Shown here piece after piece: positions 1 through 6,650 of a stretch of DNA of 19,002 bases. The notes beneath the pieces were generated by a model. It was not told the DNA's origin, ran no database searches, and saw only the letters and a program-made list of their open reading frames with translations. Positions within the stretch are counted from its first letter, which is position 1. Every line of letters begins with the position of its first letter. Source of the stretch: Nitrospirota bacterium (GTDB taxonomy: Bacteria > Nitrospirota > Nitrospiria > Nitrospirales > Nitrospiraceae); NCBI GenBank assembly GCA_016222925.1, contig JACRQB010000165.1:1-19002 (forward strand), written 5' to 3'. A program made the translations under genes and the position numbers.

Positions 1-288
1 TTGCAGGAAGATAAGAGGATCGTCACAGTTGGTCACGCTCCCACAGGCATCAGGTCTCGCCTCACATTGACCCTAGGTGTCTTGAATCATGCAGCTGTGG
101 TACTGTTTCTCGTGACGGGATCCGGTAAAGCCCAAATGGTCCGAAGGGTTCTCGACCAGGAATCTGAAGCAGATCGGTCTTTGCCAGCGGCGAGGATATC
201 GGTTGCGTCGGGTCGACTGGTATGGCTGCTTGATCACTCCGCCGCACAACAACTGAAGAAGACGCCGTCACATCGAGGAGAGGCATGA
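1..288 (+). CDS. pgl: 6-phosphogluconolactonase, C-terminal part (5' end outside window)
   Basis: This is the last 95 residues of a protein resembling 6-phosphogluconolactonase (DevB/SOL type). That enzyme hydrolyses 6-phosphogluconolactone to 6-phosphogluconate in the oxidative pentose phosphate pathway, in the cytoplasm. The visible part has the family's C-terminal pattern: an R-x-T-L-T-L strand and L-N-x-A (residues about 20-30), a V-L-F-L-V-T-G-x-x-K-A strand and helix (about 34-45), then P-A-A-R-I and a W-L-L-D near the end. The family is usually about 230-260 residues, so over half the gene lies upstream and the TTG at position 1 is only the window edge. Its stop overlaps the glk start by 4 nt (ATGA), indicating translational coupling. 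The glucokinase and RpiA neighbours support the assignment. I recognise it from the C-terminal pattern and context; the active-site half is not visible. Confidence 0.82.
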   Translation: MQEDKRIVTVGHAPTGIRSRLTLTLGVLNHAAVVLFLVTGSGKAQMVRRVLDQESEADRSLPAARISVASGRLVWLLDHSAAQQLKKTPSHRGEA

Positions 289-1355
289 TTCTCGCGGGGG
301 ATATCGGAGGAACGAAAACCAACCTGGCGCTCTATGACTGGACCACTGAGCGAGTGGAACCACTACGCGCGGAAAGCTTTCACAGCGGCGATTACACCTC
401 CCTCGAAGACATTCTCGTAGAATTTCTCACACCGCCAGAACCGCCGATGCCATTGGATTCGGTGGGGTCTGAGGGGGGTGAGAAGATCCAGAAGGCCAGT
501 AAGCCGGTGTCCGAGCCAGTGAAGCTAACGGCCGCCTGTTTTGGAATTGCAGGACCGGTGATCGACAATCGTTGTCAAACGACGAACCTTCCCTGGGTGG
601 TCGATGGTCCAACCATCGCGAAACAGTTCAGTATTCCTCGTGTGCAGTTGCTCAATGACTTAGAAGCCACCGCGTACGGACTTGTGTGGCTGCGGGCGGA
701 TGAGCTGGAAGTGCTGAATACAGGCAATCCTCCGAAAAAACGACAAGCTCTTGCGCTGATCGCCGCCGGGACAGGATTGGGTGAAGGAATCTTGTTTTGG
801 GACGGCAAATCGTATCGCCCGATGCCGTCGGAAGGAGGGCATACGGACTTTGCCCCAAGCAACGATCTGGAGATCGAATTGCTTCGTTATCTCCGGGGCC
901 AATACCTCCACGTCAGCTATGAACGGATTCTGTCAGGTCCGGGCCTCCACGCAGTTTATGAGTTCTTGCGTGACACCAAAAAGAATGAACCGACGTGGTT
1001 GGCGGAAAAAATCAAGGTCGGCAATCCCGCCGCTGAAATTGCGCAAGCTGGATTGCAAGGACAAGCCGAGATCGCCAAACAAGCGTTGGACCTCTTTGCG
1101 TCGATCTACGGTGCGGAAGCCGGGAATCTCGCCTTAAAGGCGCTGTCGCTCGATGGCGTCTATATCGGAGGTGGGATTGCGCCAAAACTCATTGCGAAGC
1201 TCCAAGACGGGACGTTCATGAAAGCCTTTACGAATAAAGGTCGGTATAAACGCTTGATGACTCACATGCCGGTGAAAGTCATCATGAATCAGCAGACAGC
1301 TCTGCTCGGTGCCGCGTCCGTCGCGGCTGCTCTCTCGCTCGCACCTACGCCATGA
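285..1355 (+). CDS. glk: Glucokinase
   Basis: ATP-dependent glucokinase of the bacterial Glk family, converting glucose to glucose-6-phosphate in the cytoplasm. The N-terminal ATP-binding motif is G-D-I-G-G-T-K-T (residues 5-12). The sugar-binding N-D pair is N124-D125, with D125 the likely catalytic base. The phosphate-2 motif is A-G-T-G-L-G-E-G (151-158), followed by E-G-G-H-T-D-F-A (173-180) and a late glycine turn G-G-G (285-287). At 356 residues it is longer than E. coli Glk (about 320). Part of the excess is a Pro/Ser/Lys/Glu-rich loop at about residues 48-78, just before the A-C-F-G-I-A-G-P motif. The start has a good Shine-Dalgarno (GAGGAG at 274-279) and overlaps the pgl stop by 4 nt; its own stop overlaps rpiA by 4 nt. 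The downstream order in the operon implies co-transcription with pgl and rpiA. Substrate specificity is inferred from family membership. Confidence 0.93.
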   Translation: MILAGDIGGTKTNLALYDWTTERVEPLRAESFHSGDYTSLEDILVEFLTPPEPPMPLDSVGSEGGEKIQKASKPVSEPVKLTAACFGIAGPVIDNRCQTTNLPWVVDGPTIAKQFSIPRVQLLNDLEATAYGLVWLRADELEVLNTGNPPKKRQALALIAAGTGLGEGILFWDGKSYRPMPSEGGHTDFAPSNDLEIELLRYLRGQYLHVSYERILSGPGLHAVYEFLRDTKKNEPTWLAEKIKVGNPAAEIAQAGLQGQAEIAKQALDLFASIYGAEAGNLALKALSLDGVYIGGGIAPKLIAKLQDGTFMKAFTNKGRYKRLMTHMPVKVIMNQQTALLGAASVAAALSLAPTP

Positions 1356-2050
1356 CGTCGGTTGATCTTGATCATCTCAAGAAAGCGGCTGCCCTAAAAG
1401 CTATTGAATTCGTCCGCGACGGCATGGTCGTCGGCCTGGGGACAGGGTCCACGGCAAAACATCTTCTGGTGGCGCTTGGCGAACAGGTCAAGGCCGGCAT
1501 GAAGCTGCGAGGCGTGCCGACGTCGCAAGAGACTGCCGTGCTCGCCAAGCAGGCCGGCATTCCACTGATCGACGCTGAGAATCGGTGGGAGATCGATGTT
1601 GCCATCGATGGGGCAGACCAAGTCGATCCCCATTTCAATCTAATCAAAGGCGGTGGGGGCGCGTTGTTGAAAGAAAAGATCGTGGCTGCGTCTGCAAAGC
1701 AGTTCATCGTGATGGTTGACCACACTAAACAGGTACCGGTGCTCGGAGGGTCCTTCCCACTCCCTATCGAAGTTATCCCCTTTGGGTGGGGCAGTACCGC
1801 ACGGGAAATTGAAGCGCTCACCAAAAGCCGCGTGGTACTCAGAGAACGCAACGGGGCTCCGTTCAGGACCGAGGCCGGAAACCTAATCGTTGACGTGCAT
1901 ATCGATCGCATCAGTCAGCCGGGTGAACTGGAAACAGCACTGAACCTCATCCCCGGCGTTGTGGAAACGGGGCTCTTTGTCGGTCGAACCGACGTCTTGA
2001 TTATCGGTACACCTCAAGGCGTTCACACCCTCCATGCCCCCAAGACATGA
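1352..2050 (+). CDS. rpiA: Ribose-5-phosphate isomerase A
   Basis: Interconverts ribose-5-phosphate and ribulose-5-phosphate in the non-oxidative pentose phosphate pathway. The 232-residue length is typical of RpiA. Visible motifs are G-L-G-T-G-S-T (residues 28-34, phosphate-binding loop), D-G-A-D (86-89) and K-G-G-G-G-A (99-104) leading to E108. D86, D89, K99 and E108 keep the spacing of E. coli D81, D84, K94 and E103, so the catalytic set appears intact. It starts on the ATG that overlaps the glk stop (ATGA). There is no clear Shine-Dalgarno, so translation is probably coupled to glk. The last 17 nt overlap the upstream start of the aminopeptidase gene. Nothing suggests degeneration. The assignment to RpiA rather than RpiB is secure on motifs. 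Confidence 0.96.
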   Translation: MTSVDLDHLKKAAALKAIEFVRDGMVVGLGTGSTAKHLLVALGEQVKAGMKLRGVPTSQETAVLAKQAGIPLIDAENRWEIDVAIDGADQVDPHFNLIKGGGGALLKEKIVAASAKQFIVMVDHTKQVPVLGGSFPLPIEVIPFGWGSTAREIEALTKSRVVLRERNGAPFRTEAGNLIVDVHIDRISQPGELETALNLIPGVVETGLFVGRTDVLIIGTPQGVHTLHAPKT

Positions 2051-4763
2051 GCACTCGCTCAGCAGACGAGAGGTCTTACGGGGCTTCGGGCGAAAGGTCC
2101 GCTTCCTTCTGACAGCCCCAATCGCGTATACACTGTTGCCATCCGAATCAGCCGCGGCTTCAACAATAACCAGACCACAAGGTGAAGACATGAGTGTTGA
2201 TAATATTTCAGGCAGCGACGATCCGTATCGGCTCCCGCGGTACGTGATTCCGACCCGGTATGACTTGAGGCTCGAGCCAGATTTGGCCACAGGGCGGTTC
2301 ACGGGTCAGGCAACCATTCTCATCACAGTCACGACGACGACCAGGACCATTCTCTTGAACGCCGTCGATCTTGCGATTCAGTCGGCAATGGTGGAAGGGC
2401 AGAACCGGCGCCCACTCAAGGCATCAGTCGAACTGGAGCAGAAGACACAACGGGCCAGACTGTCATTTCAGGACGCCATTGATGCAGGCGAGTGGACACT
2501 CATGCTATCGTTTGAAGGCACACTGAACGATCAGCTCCGCGGGTTCTATCGCAGTACCTACAAGGATGCAGCGGGGGCCACGCAGACCCTTGCGGCCACG
2601 CAATTCGAAGCCACCGATGCACGGCGCGCCTTCCCCTGCTGGGATGAGCCGGATTTCAAAGCCATCTTCGCGACGACATTAGTTGTCGATCCACGCCTCA
2701 CCGCGGTGTCGAATACGGCGGTGGTTTCTGAATTGATTGAGCAGAACAAGAAGGTCGTACGTTTTGCCGACAGCATCAACATGTCGACCTATCTGGTGGC
2801 CTTCATTGTGGGGCAGATCGAAGCAACGACGCCAGTCTACGTAGGCAAGACACCGCTTCGACTCTGGACGATTCCGGGAAAACAGCCGCTCACGCCCTTC
2901 GGGCAGGAGATTGCCGCTGCGTCGTTGAAGTTCTTCGAAGACTACTACGGCGTCGCGTACCCAGGAGACAAGCTGGATCTTCTCGCGATCCCAGACTTTG
3001 CATCCGGGGCCATGGAAAATCTCGGGGCGATCACGTTCCGTGAGACGGCACTGCTTGTCGATCAGCGGACGGGAACGCACGCTGAGCTTGAACGAATTGC
3101 CGATGTGGTGGCCCATGAAAATGCTCACATGTGGTTCGGCGACTTGGTGACGATGTCCTGGTGGAATGGGTTGTGGCTGAACGAGGCCTTTGCGACCTTC
3201 ATGGAGATGCTGGCCGTCGACACCTGGAAGCCAGAATGGAAACGGTGGGAAACCTTCAGCGTCGCCCGTGCTGCGGCGTTCTCCGTCGATGGGCTCATGA
3301 GCACCAGGCCGATTGAATTCCCGGTCCATGCTCCCAAAGACGCGGATGCGATGTTCGATATCCTGACCTATGAAAAAGGCGCATCGGTTCTCCGCATGTT
3401 GGAACAGCATATTGGTCCGGTCCTGTTCCGTGACGGGGTCCGGCAGTATCTGCGCACCCACGCCTACGGCAATGCCGATACCAAAGACTTGTGGACCGCG
3501 CTTGGCACGGTCGCCCGCCGACCGGTTCCCGAGCTGATGGACGGCTGGATCTTTCAACCAGGTTTCCCCTTGGTGACGGCAGAAGTATGCGGTCAAGAAT
3601 TGCAGCTCTCGCAGCAGCGCTTCACGTATCTCACACAGGAGTCAGTGTCGGAACAACTCTGGCAGATCCCGGTTCAGATTCGCCTGGCCATCGGCGATCG
3701 GGTGGAACATCGTCGGCTGTTGCTCACAGAGCGTGAGACGACGATCGGACTCCCAGCGGGGGTTACCTCCGTCTTTGTCAACGAGGGTGGCCATGGATTT
3801 TATCGGGTTCGCCATCGTGGTGCGCTTCTGCAGCAATTACTCGATCAGGGTCTCGACCGTCTGGCTACGATGGAACGATTCAACCTCATCAGCGATGCCT
3901 GGGCTACGACTGTGGCGGGATTGGTGCCGCTTCCCGACTATCTCCAACTCACCGCACGTTTCAAGGATGAGCGAGACAGAAATGTCTGGACGGTGTTACT
4001 CGACTCCTTCTCCTTCTTGAACAGGGTCATCACATTAGAAGAGAGGGCTGTCCTGGAAGCGCTTGTTCGTGACCGAGTGATGCCGGCGGTGAAGGACCTT
4101 GGCTGGGATCCGAAGCCGGGAGAATCAGATCTTATCAGACAACTGCGAGGGGATCTCATCGGCGCACTTGGCAAGCTTGGTAACGACCCGGCAATACAGC
4201 AACAAGCGGCAGAACGGTATCAGCAATACCGAAAAGACCCGTCGACCACCGACGCGAATGTCGTTCCTGCTCTCGTCGCTATTCTGGCTCAGGTTGGGGA
4301 TGAGGCGCGTTACGAAGAATTCTCAGAGCGTTATCGCACTGCTTCCACCCCACAAGAGGAACGCCGGTATCTCTTTTCGTTGGCCGCCTTTCGACCCAAG
4401 GAACTACTCACGCGGACGCTGGCTCGGACGATCAACGGCGAAATCCGTACGCAAGATGCCCCGTTTATCGTCGGGGCGCTAATGATGAATGTAGATGGGC
4501 GAGAACAGGCCTGGGAGTTTGTGAAGGCGAACTGGGATCAAATGGATCGGCTGTTTCCCAAACAAGGCCTCAGGCGAATGTGCGGGGGTATCGTCGGCCT
4601 GGCAAATCCGGAGCTCGAACAAGACGTGCGCGCATTCTTTATTTCGCGCAAGATCGATCTAGGAGGGAAAACTCTGGAGCAATACTTCGAACAACTTCGT
4701 ATTGCGGTCTCCTTCCGCGAACGGGAAGGAGGTGCACTTCAGCCCCGTGGACTAACTCCCTAG
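2034..4763 (+). CDS. M1-family zinc aminopeptidase with Tat-like N-terminus
   Basis: A membrane-alanyl/ERAP-like M1 metallo-aminopeptidase that removes N-terminal residues from peptides. The exopeptidase motif G-A-M-E-N lies at residues 325-329. The zinc site is H-E-N-A-H (361-365) with the third ligand E384, exactly 18 residues after H365. The catalytic Tyr is in Y-E-K-G-A-S (Y446). A long helical C-terminal region (about 530-909) resembles the ERAP1-like domain. The chosen start gives a twin-arginine-like N-terminus: S-R-R-E-V-L-R (residues 10-16), a moderately hydrophobic stretch (about 23-36) and an A-A-A/S cleavage-like site near 40-43, suggesting export. A second in-frame ATG at 2190 (residue 53) has a better Shine-Dalgarno and would give a cytoplasmic enzyme of 857 residues beginning just before the catalytic N-domain. 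The first start overlaps rpiA by 17 nt. The family call is firm; exact substrate and location are open. Confidence 0.93.
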   Translation: MPPRHEHSLSRREVLRGFGRKVRFLLTAPIAYTLLPSESAAASTITRPQGEDMSVDNISGSDDPYRLPRYVIPTRYDLRLEPDLATGRFTGQATILITVTTTTRTILLNAVDLAIQSAMVEGQNRRPLKASVELEQKTQRARLSFQDAIDAGEWTLMLSFEGTLNDQLRGFYRSTYKDAAGATQTLAATQFEATDARRAFPCWDEPDFKAIFATTLVVDPRLTAVSNTAVVSELIEQNKKVVRFADSINMSTYLVAFIVGQIEATTPVYVGKTPLRLWTIPGKQPLTPFGQEIAAASLKFFEDYYGVAYPGDKLDLLAIPDFASGAMENLGAITFRETALLVDQRTGTHAELERIADVVAHENAHMWFGDLVTMSWWNGLWLNEAFATFMEMLAVDTWKPEWKRWETFSVARAAAFSVDGLMSTRPIEFPVHAPKDADAMFDILTYEKGASVLRMLEQHIGPVLFRDGVRQYLRTHAYGNADTKDLWTALGTVARRPVPELMDGWIFQPGFPLVTAEVCGQELQLSQQRFTYLTQESVSEQLWQIPVQIRLAIGDRVEHRRLLLTERETTIGLPAGVTSVFVNEGGHGFYRVRHRGALLQQLLDQGLDRLATMERFNLISDAWATTVAGLVPLPDYLQLTARFKDERDRNVWTVLLDSFSFLNRVITLEERAVLEALVRDRVMPAVKDLGWDPKPGESDLIRQLRGDLIGALGKLGNDPAIQQQAAERYQQYRKDPSTTDANVVPALVAILAQVGDEARYEEFSERYRTASTPQEERRYLFSLAAFRPKELLTRTLARTINGEIRTQDAPFIVGALMMNVDGREQAWEFVKANWDQMDRLFPKQGLRRMCGGIVGLANPELEQDVRAFFISRKIDLGGKTLEQYFEQLRIAVSFREREGGALQPRGLTP
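2179..2192 (+). promoter_or_regulatory. Internal Shine-Dalgarno and alternative ATG in aminopeptidase gene
   Basis: AAGGTG (2179-2184) sits 5 nt before an in-frame ATG (2190-2192), codon 53 of the aminopeptidase reading. It is a better ribosome-binding site than anything near the ATG at 2034. Initiation here would remove the Tat-like segment but leave the whole catalytic protein. Whether it is used cannot be told from sequence. Confidence 0.45.
4709..4731 (+). repeat. Perfect 8-bp hairpin near 3' end of aminopeptidase gene
   Basis: CTCCTTCC (4709-4716) and GGAAGGAG (4724-4731) form a perfect 8-bp stem with a 7-nt loop, about 30 nt before the aminopeptidase stop codon. No run of T follows, so it is not a standard intrinsic terminator. 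It could stabilise the mRNA 3' end or occur by chance. The rest of the gap 4764-4983 shows no other hairpin that I could find. Confidence 0.4.
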
Positions 4764-4927
4764 ATGCATAAAAGACAGACGCTCTGCAATAAATGGTTCT
4801 ACATCAAATGGCTGCGATGAGAATTCCCCTACAGGCACTGCTCCTCTATTTCTATTAAACCCATCATCACGAGAGGTCTTACGTCACCCAGGTTTTATTG
4901 GAGATCCGGCCTAGTCATTTCCCCAGG

Positions 4928-4956
4928 TTGTCGGCTGCCTAGCGGCACGTTACAAT
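4928..4956 (+). promoter_or_regulatory. Sigma70-like promoter for the PilZ gene
   Basis: TTGTCG (-35, 4928-4933), a 17-nt spacer and TACAAT (-10, 4951-4956, 5 of 6 consensus) lie just upstream of the PilZ gene. Transcription would start near 4963, about 20 nt before the ATG at 4984. The 220-nt gap after the aminopeptidase (4764-4983) also suggests that a new transcript starts here. This is a motif match only. Confidence 0.5.
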
Positions 4957-4983
4957 ACCATATAAGTTTTGTTGGGAAATTCG

Positions 4984-5487
4984 ATGTCTACTCTCAGTTG
5001 TCCAGCTTGCGGGGCGAGTAAAATCCGCCTCGCAGCAAGAAAATCTCTTTCTGATGTTCTGCTGGGTGGTCTGACAATCTATCCGTTTCGGTGCCAGCTT
5101 TGCGCCGATCGCTTTCGAACATTCCTTGGGCGCCGCACGCCCAATCCCCGTCGCAGCTTCGATCGCGTCGAGGTGTCCTTCCCGGTCTGGTTCAAATCTC
5201 GACGATCCTCACCCTCTTCCCGACTAGGGTATGAGGGCGTGATCGATAATCTGTCAATTCGTGGATGCCGAATTCGTTCCACTGCCCCAATGAGGATTGG
5301 CTCGCGACTGGAATTGGAGTTCCAGCATTCAGACAATTCTTTCCCGGTGACGATTGAGGAGGCAGTTGTGCGTTCCATAGCCGATGGTGCGATTGGCCTA
5401 CGCTTCACCAAACTTCATCGCAGCGATGAGCGGCGCATTCGTCAGCTCATCGATGTCTGGTTGCCCGAACTCCTACACTCGGTCTAG
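4984..5487 (+). CDS. PilZ domain protein with N-terminal four-cysteine (zinc-ribbon-like) module
   Basis: A 167-residue probable cyclic-di-GMP effector. The PilZ domain covers about residues 55-160 and keeps both ligand motifs: R-x-x-x-R (R57-R61) and N-x-S-x-x-G (N89, S91, G94). Cyclic-di-GMP binding is therefore expected from family knowledge. The N-terminus has C-P-A-C (C6, C9) and C-Q-L-C (C37, C40), a CxxC-x27-CxxC spacing suited to one zinc ion, and no signal peptide. The ATG at 4984 was chosen because it begins a natural CPAC module and lies just after the TTGTCG/TACAAT promoter. A TTG at 4969 would add only five residues and lies almost at the predicted transcript start. It appears monocistronic and is convergent with the MBL gene. 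The partner or process it controls is unknown. Confidence 0.85.
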   Translation: MSTLSCPACGASKIRLAARKSLSDVLLGGLTIYPFRCQLCADRFRTFLGRRTPNPRRSFDRVEVSFPVWFKSRRSSPSSRLGYEGVIDNLSIRGCRIRSTAPMRIGSRLELEFQHSDNSFPVTIEEAVVRSIADGAIGLRFTKLHRSDERRIRQLIDVWLPELLHSV

Positions 5488-5597
5488 CGCGGTCCCGCCT
5501 ATTCTGTCGCCATAGCCATAATCTCTCAGCTGGTTTTGTTCCACCTTGCCAGTTCTTCGCTTTTACTTCGATGCGGTAATTTGCGGCACACACTTGC

Positions 5598-6545
5598 CTA
5601 CTCGTCCCTCTGGACAGGAGCGAAGGGTAGGCGGGCAATGCGATGGAGCACATACAGTGACAATATGAAGACTGTGACCAACAGGAGCAGCATCCATCTA
5701 GACCAGAATAGCTGTGGATCGACCAGGGGTGTGGTGTAGATAGACATCTCGCCATTCTGGTGCACCCGCCACGGGATGCCAGGGGCCAGATAGTGGGCGA
5801 CGTATCGGTATTCTGCTTCACCTCTAACGATCTTCTCCAGTGCACTGTTCAGCAGCGTCAGCCAATCACGACCGAATCTTGGAATACCGTGCGCGCCCAA
5901 AAACAGCGTGCCGGGGTTGGTGAGTTGCAACAACCGCGCGCTGTTTGCCTTGTACGCCACGAGATCAGACCCCGGCGCAAAGGCAATGATTCCACCGAGA
6001 TGGCGGTAAATGAAATCACCGGCAAAGACTTGATTGCGGATGGACGCCACCTTCAGCGAGCGCCGCTCCGTGTCGAGCGATTCCCACGGGCTGATGGTGA
6101 AGACTCCGTTTTGGATACTGGTGCGGATTTCCGGACGGTCGATGAATGTGATGCCGTCAAATGTGGGAGCGTCGTAGATGTGGTCATAATGAAAGTGCGA
6201 CAGAATGAGTGTGATGGGTTTGTCTGTGTATTGCTCAGCGACCTCGCGCATGGAACGAGATCCGGGAAGCCGTTCGCCGCTGCCTGCATCGAACATGATG
6301 GCCCGCGCGTCACCGACAATCAGATAGGATGTATTGTACTGGGAAGATTTCGGTTCATTGATAGCAAAGGTTTGTGTGTCAATCGCTTCGACCGCATACC
6401 AGTCATCAATCATCGTGGAAGCTGAACTGTAGAGCTCTCCTTGTTTCACGTTGCCGAATACATCAACTGGTTCCACAATCCTCTGGAAGCAACCTGTAAG
6501 GCCAAAGCACCCACTCACCAGGATTATAACCAGCCAAGGTCTCAT
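5598..6545 (-). CDS. Metallo-beta-lactamase-fold lipoprotein with C-terminal membrane helix; one zinc motif missing
   Basis: A 315-residue envelope protein. It begins with a lipoprotein signal: hydrophobic residues 5-16 and a lipobox L-T-G-C with Cys19. The MBL-fold core follows, with H-x-H-x-D-H (H117, H119, D121, H122), an A-G-D-F-I-Y motif (D177) and G-A-H-G (H219). A strongly hydrophobic segment at about 284-300 followed by Arg-rich residues looks like a C-terminal transmembrane helix. The family normally has a G-H-(T/S) motif about 20-30 residues before the AGD motif, whose His is a zinc ligand. Here residues 160-175 run directly into A-G-D with no such His, as if 12-18 residues were deleted in frame. 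The hydrolase may have lost a metal site or changed activity. There is no good Shine-Dalgarno. The gene is convergent with the PilZ gene. The fold is secure; the substrate is unknown. Confidence 0.82.
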   Translation of the reverse strand: MRPWLVIILVSGCFGLTGCFQRIVEPVDVFGNVKQGELYSSASTMIDDWYAVEAIDTQTFAINEPKSSQYNTSYLIVGDARAIMFDAGSGERLPGSRSMREVAEQYTDKPITLILSHFHYDHIYDAPTFDGITFIDRPEIRTSIQNGVFTISPWESLDTERRSLKVASIRNQVFAGDFIYRHLGGIIAFAPGSDLVAYKANSARLLQLTNPGTLFLGAHGIPRFGRDWLTLLNSALEKIVRGEAEYRYVAHYLAPGIPWRVHQNGEMSIYTTPLVDPQLFWSRWMLLLLVTVFILSLYVLHRIARLPFAPVQRDE

Positions 6546-6650
6546 AGAAGAATCTACAAGGTGAATCGATCTTGGTTATACAACAGCTGAGGGGTTTATC
6601 ACATGAACCGACGGAAGGGAATGCGCAGGCAGCTGTAGATATTGCCTCTG

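Noticed and set aside
2679..3596. 305-codon open frame on the minus strand inside the aminopeptidase gene
   Set aside because: It is fully antisense to the catalytic domain with GAMEN and HEXXH motifs; its translation is low-quality and matches nothing.
4709..4731. Hairpin at the end of the aminopeptidase gene as an intrinsic terminator
   Set aside because: It is inside the coding region and no T run follows, so it is recorded as a repeat only.
5760..6425. 221-codon open frame on the plus strand opposite the MBL gene
   Set aside because: The minus-strand frame has a lipobox, MBL motifs and a membrane helix; the plus frame has none.
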